Source: Ehretia macrophylla
Taxonomy: Eukaryota; Streptophyta; Magnoliopsida; Boraginales; Ehretiaceae
NCBI GenBank assembly: GCA_037974665.1
Contig: CM075767.1
Location: 22,221,498-22,285,497 of the forward strand
Length of the DNA stretch: 64,000 bases
Direction of reading: 5' to 3'
Part shown: piece by piece, positions 33,294 to 44,782 of the stretch
Layout of the letters: each line of letters opens with the position of its first letter
How positions within the stretch are numbered: the first letter of the stretch is position 1
The notes under the pieces: model-generated
Databases searched by the model: none
Told to the model about the DNA's origin: nothing
The model's input: the letters and a program-made list of their open reading frames with translations, nothing else
Made by a program: the position numbers and the translations under genes

Positions 33294-33738
33294 GGCTGGA
33301 TTATTACACTTTTATCTCGACATATGTTATTTTTCTTGGTGCTACTCCTATATCTTGGTTTTCTAAAAAGCAACGGACCATTGCTCGGTCCTCTACAGAA
33401 TCCGAATATAGATCTATTGCCTCTGCTACTGTGGAATTATGTTGGCTCACCAACTTGTTGCAAGAATTGCGCTTCATTTTTCCTCACTCTCTGCGACTCT
33501 TCTATGATAATATTGATGCAAGTTACCTTTGTGCCAATCCTGTTTTCCTTCACGGATGAAACTTTTAGCATTGGATTATCACTTTGTTCATGAAAAGGTT
33601 GTTGATGGATCAACGACTGTGGCTCATGTGTCAGCGGATAATCAACTTGCTGATCTTTTGACAAAATTATTATCAAGACCTCGGTTCAAACTCCTTCGTG
33701 CCAAGATAGGTGTTGACGATCACACCACCCTCTTGTAA
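33294..33738 (+). pseudogene. right half of the Ty1/copia RNase H, separated from 19520-21009
   Basis: Continues the interrupted copia frame. It reads 'ISWFSKKQRTIARSSTESEYRSIA' type residues (33352-33423), the conserved copia RNase H end. After a frameshift come 'LALDYHFVHEKV', 'HVSADNQLADLLTK' and 'RPRFKLLRAKIGV', the last stretch before the 3' LTR. Stop TAA at 33736. Confidence 0.9.
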
Positions 33739-33753
33739 GGGCATATTAACAGA

Positions 33754-34463
33754 CTGTTTGGATGTATTTGTGGTGTGAAATTTATTTGATTCATAAATGA
33801 ATTATGTGAGATTTGTATTTACAAATGAATTCTCTTATTTGGAATTATAAAATTATATTAAGCCAATTATGTGATTTATAAATACATTTATTGTATGTAT
33901 TTTTTTCTATCTTTATATATTAAAGCTTTATTTTTGAAACTTTGACAGGAATATATATTCTATCAACAACACTAGTGAAATTTTAAAATTAATTAATATT
34001 GATGAATAGATAACAGAATAAATAATTTATGATTTTAAAATGACTAAGTATGTTAAGATTAGTTGAAAATAAGGGTGGATAAATAAATAACTTGTGATTT
34101 GGATTTTTAATTTGAAGACGAGAAACAAGCTTGAATTAAAAAAGAACATGGAAAAGAAATTTACTATGAAGAAGCTCACAAGAAAAATAAGAAGAACTAA
34201 CTACATAGGAATAAGAGGAAAAAAATAAAAGCAGTAAAAAAAGGAAAGAAAATTAGAGGGTAGTTCAGTTTTTAAAAGACGAGCAACTAAGTTTGGTGGT
34301 TTGAAATTGCATATTCCACCTTCAAGCAAAAATTTTGGTAAAACTTGAGTAACTCCAAGATTTGCAAAATTTAAATTTTTTAAAAAGGTACTTCCAAACA
34401 TAAAAAGTTAGAGTTGCAAATAAATTGCGCAAAATTTTATAAAATTTGTTTGTTCCAAACAGT
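33754..34463. mobile_element. non-autonomous TIR element inserted at the start of the copia 3' LTR
   Basis: Left end ACTGTTTGGATGTATTTG; the complement of the right end is ACTGTTTGGAACAAACAA. The flanks attaacag and atgtaaag agree at only 5 of 8 positions, so a target duplication is doubtful. It separates the copia coding end (33738) from recognisable LTR sequence (34465 onward). The interior is A+T-rich with no transposase. Confidence 0.5.
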
Positions 34464-34464
34464 A

Positions 34465-34690
34465 TGTAAAGAGTCCTGTATAATAAGGACACGTGTGCAT
34501 AACAATGCCTCTTCGGATAAATGATAAAACTGATCATTATATTTTTTTATATTTCCACAATTCTTGGCTTATGCCTCCATTCTGTTACAGAGCTTATCTC
34601 TCTGTATGTAGATGTATAAATTAAACTCTTATAAATGAATATAGAAGAGAGTTTCAATCTACTAATTTTCAGCTCTTATAGTTTTCGTCC
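34465..34690 (+). repeat. remainder of the copia 3' LTR
   Basis: The 'cttggcttatgcctccattctgttacagagcttatctctctgtatg' region with 'aaactcttataaatgaatatagaagagagttt' looks like the R/U5 part of a copia LTR. It follows the copia stop codon in the right orientation. The matching 5' LTR is absent. Confidence 0.5.
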
Positions 34691-35441
34691 ATGTAGATGG
34701 AAGAAGTTTCAGACATTTTTGGAGCGTTAGGATCGGAATCCCACATCTCGCATTTTTCTTTTTCCTTTTTTCTATTTTTTTCATACTGACTTCTGTTTAA
34801 TTCCTAAGCCAAAATTTCCTCCCTACGAAGTTTGACTTCTATTCAGTTGATCTGAGCTTAAGTTCCTAGTCTACTGTGTATTTAAATAATCATTAAGGTA
34901 GAGATCTGGTGTTAATATCCGGACCCCAATGTTGCGCAGGATGACTCTGCTGACCTGGTTTTGCCGATAAAGGACTTAGCCGGGTTGCCCCAATGTTTTC
35001 TTCTCCCAAAAAAATAAAAATATTTTCTCAAATTTTAAACTAACCGTTATTTTTGACCGGAAAATATTTTTCAGTTGACTAATTTTTCGGTGTTACCAAA
35101 CACCGAAAAATCTCCAAAAAAGTAGCCTACCATTTTTGATCGGAAAATATTTTCCGATTGACCAATTTTTCGGTGTTACTAAATACCAGAAAATATCCAA
35201 AAAGTAACCCACCATTTTTGACTAGAAAATATTTTTCGATTCACTAATTTTTCGGTGTTACCAAACACCGTAAAAGTGGGAAAATATTTTCTAAAAGAAT
35301 ATTTTACGACAAACAAACGGAGCCTTAATGAGTATATGAGTGTTAGGTTTGAGTTCAGTACCTTTAGAGGTTATGTCCTATTGTATTTATACTTACTCAA
35401 AGCCTTTAATTACGATAAAAATAGATCCTTAAAATCGTAGT
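34691..35441. other. intergenic with an 83-bp tandem repeat
   Basis: No gene. Three imperfect copies of a roughly 83-bp unit start at 35051, 35134 and 35216. Each holds 'ggaaaatatt', 'aatttttcggtgtta' and a small 'cggtgtt...aacaccg' hairpin. The right edge 'acaaacaaacggagcc' resembles the end of a MITE, but a partner end was not found. Confidence 0.55.
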
Positions 35442-35907
35442 TGACGAGGGGTTACCGAGCTGAGGTGCGAATCCGTCCCGAGCCGAAGCGGGCTAATCAG
35501 CGCCAAGGCCAGCGCGTTCAACTGAATGTCCAACCAGTTTGACTGGCCCGACCCCGGAAACCCCGACCTCAGTTCCAGTTGTTCCGATGGGACATAAAGC
35601 ACTGATGGTACATAAAGTTGCGCTGTATTAAATACTGTCAGACCAGAACTTAGTATAAATAGAGCTCCACCCTCTTCATTAAAGGGGGTAATTCGTTATT
35701 AAATGCTCTCAGCTACCTTGCCAGCTCGGACATACTAATCATTCGCACGCTCGAGGGGAAAATCCGGGTCGTCACCCCGCCTTTTCCTTCTTTTCCTTGT
35801 GCAGCTCTGATAACTGACCAGAAAAATATAGCTCGGAGGCCAACCTGAAAAGTCCAGCTCAGCGCAAGTAGCTCCCAACTTCAACTGTGAGATTTTCAAC
35901 CTCGACA
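35442..35907 (+). repeat. 5' LTR of gypsy element 2
   Basis: TGACGAGG...CTCGACA with TATA box at 35653-35660. The primer-binding site TGGCGCCGTCTGTGGGAA follows at 35911. It differs from element 1 near its start (gcgaatccgtcccgagccg), a variant shared with its own 3' LTR at 44311. This confirms that the two LTRs are a pair. Confidence 0.93.
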
Positions 35908-35976
35908 GTTTGGCGCCGTCTGTGGGAAACGGCGAGTTCTTTTATAACTCTCTTCACCACTCATTGAGAAACTATT

Positions 35977-37500
35977 ATGGTGCAAACTAGAAGCCACAAC
36001 ATATCGGTAGAGGATTCGCCCAACCCGGAAGGGGACCTCGAAACCACGCAAGTGCCTAGCCAAAACCTAACCCAAGCCGACGTTGGAACGAGCCAACGTA
36101 TACACTTAACCACTCAAACCAACCCCACAGTAGAAGGAGACCCCAACTCCAGCCTATCACCGGAGATAAGGATGATGCTGAGGATGTTCGAGGAACTTAA
36201 GGAGCAGGTAGCCCGGCTAGTTGAGGGCCCCCTGGCTCCACAAGAGGCTATGCCGCGGCCATCGCGTCCGCAATTCCACATCCCAGAGTCAAGGCGAAAA
36301 CGGGCGTAGGACGAGGAGGGCTTCCTAGAGCCGATGGCGAGATCCGGCGCGGCGAGAGGTAAAAGGGCGGCTCAAGCCGACCCCGAGTAGGCCAAGACCA
36401 CAGCTGCCATAGCAAAGGTCATCAACCAGCTCGGCGTAAGCCCACTCTCCCCCGAGGTACTGGCCACGCCACTGCCCACCGGCAATCGTATGCCCAACCT
36501 GGTCGTCTACAACGGAGATGGAGACCCAGCCAGCCACCTGCTCAATTTTGATCACCACATGACCCTGCATGACATGCCAGATCTCATGAAGGCGAAGACA
36601 TTTCCGACCACCCTGGTTGGCAATGCCTTGGATTGGTTCCAAAAACTTCGTCCTAGTTCAATTGCAAGTTTTCACCAGCTGGCTGAGGCTTTCCTGTCCC
36701 GCTTCGCTTGAAGCCGGCGTGCCACCCGCCATACTTCTACATTGCTGCTGGTGAAGCAACATAGAGGGGAGAGTTTGAGGGCTTACACGGCCAGATTCAA
36801 TGAAGAGTCCCTCCAAATTCCCAACCTGGAGGACTCTATGGCGTTGATGGCTTACTAGAGCGGGCTCAGATCGGGTCCCCTCACATCCTCCTTGGCAATC
36901 GACCCCGTGGATACTGTATCCGAGCTGATGGTATGAGTAGAAGGGTACATACACTCGGAAGAAATACACCAGGCGAAGAGGGATGATGACAAGGAGAAGG
37001 AAGCCAGCAAGAAGGGAGAGACCTCCCGAGCCCAACCTGGGGGTAAAGTCCAGAATGACCGAGGCAAGCAGCCTCAACAGCCAAAGCAGAACCCCCAGTT
37101 CACTATGTTTACTCCCCTTAACACCTCGAGGGAACAGATCCTGATGGAGATCCAACACCAGAACCACTTGCCTCCAGCTCCGAGGATGCAATAGAACCAA
37201 GTATTGCCGCTACCATATGAACTACGGCCATACCACCGAAGAGTGTAAAGACTTGAAACAGGAGACTGAGGCACTTATAGCCCGAGGCCACCTCCGGAGA
37301 TATGTAGATCTGCAGCCGACCCAGAATCCCGACCAAAGGGATAGGGAAAGGAGTCCGCCTAGGCGCCAGGCTGGGGGCGGATGCCTGCCCATGATTGAAA
37401 CCATTGCAGGAGGATTGGCGTCAAGAGGAGAGACCTCAGCAGGCAGGAAGGGTTATGTTCGTGCTGGGAGGGAGGATGGACCAATGCGAGGACTAGCCCC
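35977..37500 (+). pseudogene. gag of gypsy element 2 (broken)
   Basis: ATG at 35977 with the same N-terminus as element 1. Broken by TAG at 36307, 36388 and 36856, by TGA at 36709, and by a 20-bp deletion near 37189 that shifts the frame. The zinc-knuckle region follows at about 37200-37255. The stops at 36307, 36388 and 36856 correspond to CAG codons in element 1. Confidence 0.85.
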
Positions 37501-39927
37501 GGACATGCAGGAGCTCACCTTCTTCTCAGAAGACCTGGAGGGGGTAATATTGCCTCATGACGACCCACTGGTGATCAGCGCTGAAATAGCCAACTTCACC
37601 GTCAAGAGGTTGATGGTGGACACCGGGAGCTTGGCAGAAGTCTTATTCCTCAGCACTTTTGAGCAAATGGGGTTCGACAAGAGCCGACTCAGGCCATTGA
37701 GGGGTACTTTAGCTGGTTTCACCGGACAGTCCCACCGAGCCGAAGGGGTCATCAACCTCCCGCTGAAACTGGAAGATGAAGATAAGTGGGTGTCGATGCA
37801 AGCCAACTTCATTGTGATAGATTGTAACTCCACTTACAATGGGATTTTAGGTCGGGTGGCACTCAATCACTTCAGGGCTGTCCCCTCAACTTACCACCAG
37901 ACCTTGAAATTCCCGACCCCGGCTGGCGTGGCCACCATTCGAGGAGCCTAGCTCTCAGCTCGGGAATGCTATGAAAACTCACTCCGGCCCAAGTATCAAA
38001 TCGGCTGGGGACCAGATCTGCCTGAAGAAAAGAGAGATGCTAAGAGAGGAAGCCCGACTGAAGACCTTCAGGAGGTGGAGCTCTTTGATGAAACCAAGAG
38101 AGAAAAGATCGGGAGTGAACTCTCTGCCAACCTCAAGAAAGGTATAAGCCAATTTCTTTTAAAAAATGAACATGTATTTGCCTGGTCTGCCTCTGACATG
38201 ACAGGTACTGACCCGGGAGTGATTGAGCATCACTTGAATGTCGACCCAAATCACTATCCAGTAAAGCAAAAGCGCCGACACTTCCATTATGATAAGCAAC
38301 AAATCATAGCAGAAGATGTGGACAAGTTAGTGGACGCCGGCCACATAAAGGAAATACAGTACCCAACCTGGTTATCCAATGTGGTACTGGTGACTAAGTC
38401 CTCGGGAGGATGGAGACTGTGTATTGACTTCACCGACCTCAACAAAGCCTGCCCTAAGGACTGCTTTCCCTTACCATGGATCGATCAGATGGTGGACGCT
38501 ACCTCCGGATTCGAGCTACTCTCCTTCATGGATGCCTTCAAATGCTATAATCAAATCAAGATGGCTCCCGGAGACAAAGAGAAGACCACATTCACTACCG
38601 ATAAAGGGCTGTACTACTATGAGGTCATGCATTTTGGCCTCAAGAATGCTGGAGCTACCTACACTCGGATGGTGAACAAGGTCTTCAAAAATCAGATTGG
38701 CCGAAATATGAAAATCTATGTAGATGACATGTTGGTCAAGAGCAGAAGGGCGGAAGACCATGTAGACGACCTGGCTGAAGCCTTCGCTGTAATGGAGCAC
38801 TTTGGGATAAAGCTGAACCAGAAAAAGTGTGCATTCGGCGACAAGGCAGGCAAATTCCTAGGCTTCATGGTCACAGCCCGTGGAATAGAAGCCAACCCAG
38901 AGAAGGTCCAGGCGATACTCGACCTGGCATCGCTGACCTGCGTGAAGGACGTCCAGGTGTTAGCAAGTAAGGTCGCAGTGCTGAGCAGATTCATGTCCAA
39001 GTCGGCTAACAAGTGTGCTCCTTTGTTCAAGATATTGAGGAATCCTAAGAACTTTGAATGGACTGAGGAATGTCAGAACGCCTTCCAAGAGCTGAAAAGG
39101 TACCTAGCTTTGCCACCCCTGTTATCTAGACCTGAGGTAGGGGAGGAGCTGGTACTATACTTAGCATGCTCGGGGACAGCAGTTGCGGCGGCACTAGTCC
39201 GAGAAGAAGGAAAGGAACAAAAGCCAGTCTATTATGTTAGCAAAACTTTGCAAGGGGCCGAGGCGAGATACTCCTCCTTGGAAAAACTTGCCCTCACGCT
39301 CATCACAGCGGCAAGAAAGTTGAAGTCATACTTTGATGCTCATCCAGTTAAGGTCATGACTGATGCCCCGTTCAAGTCCATCATGCACAAGCCAGAGGCG
39401 TCGGGCAGGCAACTGAAATGGGCAGTTGAGCTGAGTCAATTTGACATCATCTACCAGCCCAGGACAGCCATCAAAGCCCAAGCCATCGCGGACTTTGTGG
39501 TAGAATGCACTGGCCGAGCAGAGCATGACCCGGAGGACGTGTAGAAGGTCCATGTGGATGGGGCCTCAGGGAAGTCGGGAAGCGGAGCTGGGATAGTCAT
39601 CCTCAACCCAAACCAACATGAGTTCCAGTACTCCCTCAAGTTTACCTTCTGACGTCCAACAATGAAGCAAAATACGAAGCGGTGATTGCAGGGCTGAAAA
39701 TTGCAGCTCAGCTCGGGGCACAGACAATTGACCTGAGCACCGACTCTCGATTGGTTTCTAGTCAGATATCGAGAGAGTTCAAAGCCAAGGACAGTGCTAT
39801 GCTAGCCTACCTCAACAGAGTCAAGGATTTGACCTCAATGCTCAGAAGGTTTACGATACAACAGATTCCTAGGGAAGAGAATATGAAGGCTGATGCCTTG
39901 TCCAGGTTGGCCTTGGGCGAGAGCTGA
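37501..39927 (+). pseudogene. pol part 1 of element 2: protease, RT, RNase H, archaeal-type RNase H (nearly open)
   Basis: The protease has the intact DTGS motif (Asp codon near 37620), unlike element 1. A single open stretch 38075-39544 covers the whole RT with YVDD (38717-38728) and the first RNase H ('YYVSKTLQGAE'). TAG at 37949 (CAG in element 1) and TAG at 39542 (TGG in element 1) interrupt it. A 2-bp loss near 39651 shifts the frame in the archaeal-type RNase H, which continues at 39682-39927 ('STDSRL', 'ADALSRLALGES'). This is the better preserved pol of the pair. Confidence 0.87.
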
Positions 39928-40013
39928 TTTGCCCTGGTCCATATAGATGAAGTATCCAAACCTAGTATTCAGTTGGGGGTGCAAGCAGTAGCCGAGCTCA
40001 ATCTAAGTCCAGA

Positions 40014-40990
40014 TTGGACCAAACCAATCATGGACTACTTGGAGGGGGTATGACCCCAGAAGATGAAAAAGCAGCTCAAAAACTCATGAAACAACCCTCA
40101 AGGTTTGTCATAATCGCCGGGCAACTCTATAAGAGAGCCTACACCTGGCCTCTCTTGAAATGTGTTGAACCCGAAGAAGGAAACTATGTACTCCGGGAGA
40201 TTCATGAAGGGGTATGTAGAAACCACTTGGGAGGCAAAGCTCTGGCTCGGAAGACATTGAGGCAAGGCTATTTCTGGCCAACCTTAGAGCAAGATGTCAA
40301 AGAGTATGTAAAAAATTGCGATACCTGCCAGAGGTTCGCCAATGTACAGAGGAAGCCTGCTGTGGACCTCACAGTGATGGTAAGCCCGTGGCCATTTTAT
40401 CAGTGGGGTCTAGACATAATCGGCCCATTACCGACCGGTGTCGGCCAAAAGATGCACGCCTTCGTAGCTGTAGACTACTTCACTAAATGGCCCGAGGCTG
40501 AAGGTGTTGCTAGAATAACAGAAAAGGCAGCTTGGGATTTTGTATGTAAAAACATCATTTGCCAATTTAGGGTGCCGAAGGTCGTCATCACTGACCACGG
40601 CAAACAATTCGATAGTGGATACTTTCGAGGCAAATGTACTGAGATTGGGATCGACCTCAGATCCTCATCTATTACTCACCCTTAAAGTAATGGCCAAGTT
40701 GAAAGGACTAACCAAATCATTTTGCAGGGCCTGAAAACCAAGCTGGAGGAAGCGGAGGGCCAATGGGCAACAATTCTTCCCGAGGTGTTGTGGGCTCAGC
40801 GGACCAACACCAGCTCGGCAACGGGAGAATCGCCCTTTGAACTGACCTTCAGCACTCAAGCAGTACTGCCAGTGGAGATCAGGTCTCCGACCAGTAGAAC
40901 CCTCCACCATGATCCAAAAACAAACGGAGCACGGATCCGTGAAGAGCTCGACCTGGGAATAAGCACCGAAACCAGCCTAACGCCCGACCC
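40014..40990 (+). pseudogene. integrase of element 2, -1 frame, C-terminal part deleted
   Basis: The open frame 40014-40685 holds the complete H-H-C-C zinc domain ('REIHEGVCRNH', 'CDTCQRF') and much of the core ('WGLDIIGPLPTG', 'VAVDYFTKWPEAE', 'ITDHGKQFDSGYF'). TAA at 40683 (CAA in element 1) precedes a further stretch 40722-40946. At about 40947 the sequence jumps to spacer that in element 1 lies past the pol stop. The integrase C-terminal domain is therefore missing. Confidence 0.87.
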
Positions 40991-41544
40991 GGGCCCAAGT
41001 GCTACAACTACAAAATTACTCCAACTCGGATTAACGCAGTGGCCACGCTTAATCACGAGCGAATGATATAAGTAAACCAGCTCGGACTAAGTTCCAGCTC
41101 GGGTATAATCAATAACAATTTGATTAGTTTTGCCAGTTAGGATCAAGATCCAACTCGGTGCATTCCGGCTTCAGGTCGGTATATTAGTTTGGGTCTAAAC
41201 TCGAGCTCAATATTTGTCAACATTTGTTTGACCAATTTTATAACGGACTGACGAGTTCGAGTTGGTAACAATTATAAAGTTTCCCTGATTATACCAGCTT
41301 GGATTAGGATGATAAAACATTAATCGCGTCCAGCTCGGTTCATTACGCTTAAGTTTGAATGGTCCATTAAATTGGTCCGACCCCACTAACTTGAGAAAAA
41401 TTTGCGAAGAGAAAAGTACACATGTACAAACTCAGCCAAAACACAAATAAAAATAAAGTAGACATTTCATTAAAATTGGAAAATGATTACAAAGCCCAAC
41501 TTGGGCGAGATTACAAGAACCCGACCCAGGCAAAATTATAAAAC

Positions 41545-43882
41545 CTACTTTGGCGCAGTGGCAGAGGTGGTGGCCTCGGCTTCATCCCCAACCTGGTCCA
41601 GGCCCTTCTGGATAAACTCAGTCACCTCATTGGCCTGGGATGTCAAGTCGGATGGAAGCTCGGGAATCTCCCATAACTCCGGCGGCGGAACCTCCAAGAT
41701 CTCAATATAGTCGTTCTTGGTGGCTGGGAAGAAGGTCTTCGCTCTCTCCCGAGCTGCGACTTGACCACGGAAGTAGAATTTTATTTCTGCGTACTTCGCC
41801 ATGGCCCCGCCTTCCGTGGCCAACCAATCCACCGCCGCGTCGCTGGACTTGAAGGCCTCCACTGCCTTTTCTCCCTTGACGCCGACCCGGTCTACCAGGT
41901 CCTGGAACTTTGCCTCTGCCTCAGGCTTTTCTCGCTTATAGCGCTCGACGTCCTTGGCCGCGGCTTCGCGTCGGGCCCTTTCCATGTCCAGCTCCTTCTT
42001 CAGGCGGTCGATCTCCGTTGTGTCCTCCTTCTGCCTCTGAGCGGCCTCTTCCCTCACAATCTCAAGCTTAGCTCGGGCATCCGTGTATCGTTGCTCGAGC
42101 TCGACGCAGTAAGTCTGGGCCTTGATCAGGAAGCTGGGAGCCGAGAGGATATGGGACTCGGCCTGTTTAGCAGAAAACAAAGCAGTCAGCCGAGCTAAAA
42201 AGACAACCTCACCAGAAGATGGTTAAAGACTCACCGTGACTATGGTCGTCCTCAAATCGAGCGAGAGTTGCTCTGCCGGTACCGTCGCCAGCTTGAGGTT
42301 GCGATCCACCTTGGACGCCTCCATGAAGTTTTTGTCATGAGGGCTCACCTCCGTAGCCTTACCCTTCCCAGAGTGTTCGGTCCCAGGCCGCTTTCTGCTC
42401 TCGGGTCGGGAGGAAGAACGATCTGGGATCACCACACCCGAGCCCGATTTCTTGGGCAAAAAGGACCCCGAAGCCTCTTTTGAAGAAACCTCGGAACCGA
42501 CCTCTCGCACATTTTTGATGGGCCGCTGCCTCTAACCTTGAGCGGTACCTCCCAATCCTGACCGAGCCGACGCGTCGCCACTGGCCTCGCTCTTCCTCCT
42601 CACCTGGCATATGCGAGCTTCCTCATGTCCGCCATATCTGCAAAAGGTAGAGGAAAGAAGTGAAAACGAGCCGAAGGCCGACCTAAAAGAGACTAGCAAA
42701 CAGAACGATGGGGAGGTCGGGCGTCGATCCTGCAAACTAACCCTCTTCTGAGCTAGACCCCGCGTCCCCTTCAGACTCGGAAAGCAGGTTGGGATGATCC
42801 CTCGAGAGGTCGGGCTCCCTACCAAACAACTTGGAGTCCCAGATTCGCTCCTATTTGAGCACACTGTCGATGTCTATCAGAGTCCCGGGCGCTGGCTTGA
42901 GCACCGCGACTTCCCCGAGTTCCTCCGTCGAGAGCTTGGGGTCGTCGTTGGTGGTCTTCCTCAAACTTGGGATCCATTCCAGCCTGCACCCAGAGTTCAC
43001 GGTCGACTTCACCCAATAATAATCATTATGCCAGCCCTTGTTAGAGGAATGCCACTTGGTGAAAATGGAGTTGCCGACCCGAGCTGCGAAGTGGAACCAC
43101 CCAGGCTGCTTCGGGTTGGGTTTACACACGAAGAAATGCCTGAACCTGCGCAAGGTCGGCTCCACATTCTTCTCCAGGTAGAACACGTAGAAGGCCACCA
43201 TCACGGCCCAACCATTCGGCGACATCTGACCCGGGCTGAGCTCGTAATAGTTCAGGATTCCGACAATGAAGCCAGGGAGAGGGAGCTGGATGACGTCGAA
43301 CGCTAGATCATATATAGTGAAGTGGTCAGCCGGAGGATAGCACGCCGATTCCTGCCGACCTGGAACCTTCAGCTTATGATGTCGATCAACCGACCAGTTC
43401 CTCAGCCTTGCGTTAGCCATCTGCACTGTGGAATGGCACTCGCGCTTGCAACAGGCGAACAGCTGCTCGATCCTCTTCCCTCGAATTGAAGAAGCACTGG
43501 CTGAAGCCGAGCTCCGAGGTCGAACAGCACTGACTGGTACAGCTTCGATCGGCTCGGTGGCAGAGACCCCGGCTAAGAACTCTTGAGGTATCTTGATGCC
43601 CTCCAGTTGATTTAGCGGCTCCTCATCATCCCTGTCTTCCAAGTCTCCCAGGTCGGCCAAAGGATCCGCCTCCGCTTCCTCTTGCACCAATCTGACCCCA
43701 ATAACTTGGCAGTCATCATCGCTCTGCTCGGGACTAGATTTCCAAGCCGGCCCTGAAGACGAACTAGTGCTCTCTCCACCACGGATCCTATTTGAAGTAG
43801 ATGCCGAGCTCGGCGGACTCTCATCTCCACCATAGGACCTTACCTCTATCGCTTGGGAATCTTCCGACTCTGACCTCCTCAT
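41545..43882 (-). pseudogene. three-exon antisense gene of Tat element 2 (two lesions)
   Basis: ATG at 43882. Exon 1 is 43882-42742 (donor GAGG|GTTAGT), exon 2 is 42637-42235 (acceptor TTTTGCAG, donor ACG|GTGAGT) and exon 3 is 42162-41545 (acceptor CTAAACAG). 343 codons are open before TAG at 42853-42851, where element 1 has TGG. A 1-base deletion near 42607 shifts exon 2. Parts: acidic/Ser-rich N-terminus, then a conserved domain with 'YPPADHFTIYDLAFDV', 'LSPGQMSPNGWAVM' and 'RFRHFFVCKPNPKQPGWFHF', then a Ser/Lys/Arg-rich linker, then a coiled coil in exon 3 (about 42100-41950) and a 'PATKNDYIEILEVPPPE' tail. It resembles the Pfam 'putative gypsy type transposon' family. Without lesions it would be about 720 residues. 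Role unknown. Confidence 0.8.
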
Positions 43883-44102
43883 CCTGTCTACAAACTAAAT
43901 ATAAATGTACAGGAATGACTAAAGGGAGTCGGGACGTACCTACTGCTCTTGACTGCGGAGTGCGACCGACTAAGCTGGCTCCGAGCTGACAAATCCCGAG
44001 AAGATTCTTTCTGAGCTAATTGCGTCCGACCACTCTGGTGTCTGACCTAAATTTCTTGAGAAATTGAAAGCGAAGTGTGAAATGAATCTCGAATGCTAAA
44101 GC

Positions 44103-44114
44103 CCTATTTATAGG
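44103..44114 (-). promoter_or_regulatory. TATA box of the antisense gene, element 2
   Basis: CCTATAAATAGG on the minus strand about 220 bases before the antisense ATG at 43882, identical to 32603-32614 of element 1. A leader rich in 'gagctcg' and 'tttctcaag' separates box and ATG. Confidence 0.6.
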
Positions 44115-44310
44115 CGCCCTTGAAAGTCGCCTCGGGAAGCCCAAACGTCGCGTCTCGTCAGAACTGCCAGGTGACGTGTCAGCCATCTGTTGGGCATGCA
44201 CCGCTGACATGGCCATCCCTGCTCTCTCGGGGTCGGACACCTACAGCTCGGGAGGAACTACCAATTCTAGATCTCACCCTCTCGATCTCGACTTGGGGAG
44301 GGGAGAGAAT

Positions 44311-44777
44311 TGATGAGGGGTTACCGAGCTGAGGTGCGAATCCGTCCCGAGCCGAAGCGGGGTAATCAGCGCCAAGGCCAGCGCGTTCAACTGAATGTCC
44401 AACCAGTTTGACTGGCCCGACCCCAGAAACCCCGACCTCAGTTCTAGCTGTTCCGATGTGACATAAAGCACTGATGGGACATAAAGATGTGCTGCATTAA
44501 ATGCTCTCAGACTAGAACTTAGTATAAATAGAGCTCCACCCTCTTCATTTAAGGAGGTAACTCGTTATTAAATGTTCTCAGCTACCTTGCCAGCTCGGAT
44601 ATACTAATCATTCGCACGCTCGAGGGGAAAATCCGGGTTGTCACCCCGCCTTTCCTTTCTTTTTCCTTGTGCAGGTCTGGTAGCCGACCAGGAAAATACA
44701 GCTCGGAGGCCAACCTGAAAAGTCCAGCTCGGCGCAAGTAGCTCCCAACTTCAACTGTGAGATTTCCAACCTCAACA
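44311..44777 (+). repeat. 3' LTR of gypsy element 2
   Basis: Starts TGATGAGG and ends CCTCAACA. TATA box at 44523-44530. It follows a polypurine tract (ggggaggggagagaa, 44295-44309). The GTAGT duplication follows at 44778-44782. Confidence 0.92.
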
Positions 44778-44782
44778 GTAGT

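Larger units (their letters stand above)
35442..44777 (+). mobile_element. Ty3/gypsy Tat-lineage retrotransposon, element 2 (TSD GTAGT)
   Basis: LTRs at 35442-35907 and 44311-44777, flanked by GTAGT at 35437-35441 and 44778-44782. Same organisation as element 1 without the solo LTR. Length is 9336 bp, about 410 bp shorter than element 1 without its insert because of a deletion that removes the integrase C-terminus. Several premature stops and a 20-bp deletion in gag make it non-functional by itself. Confidence 0.93.
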
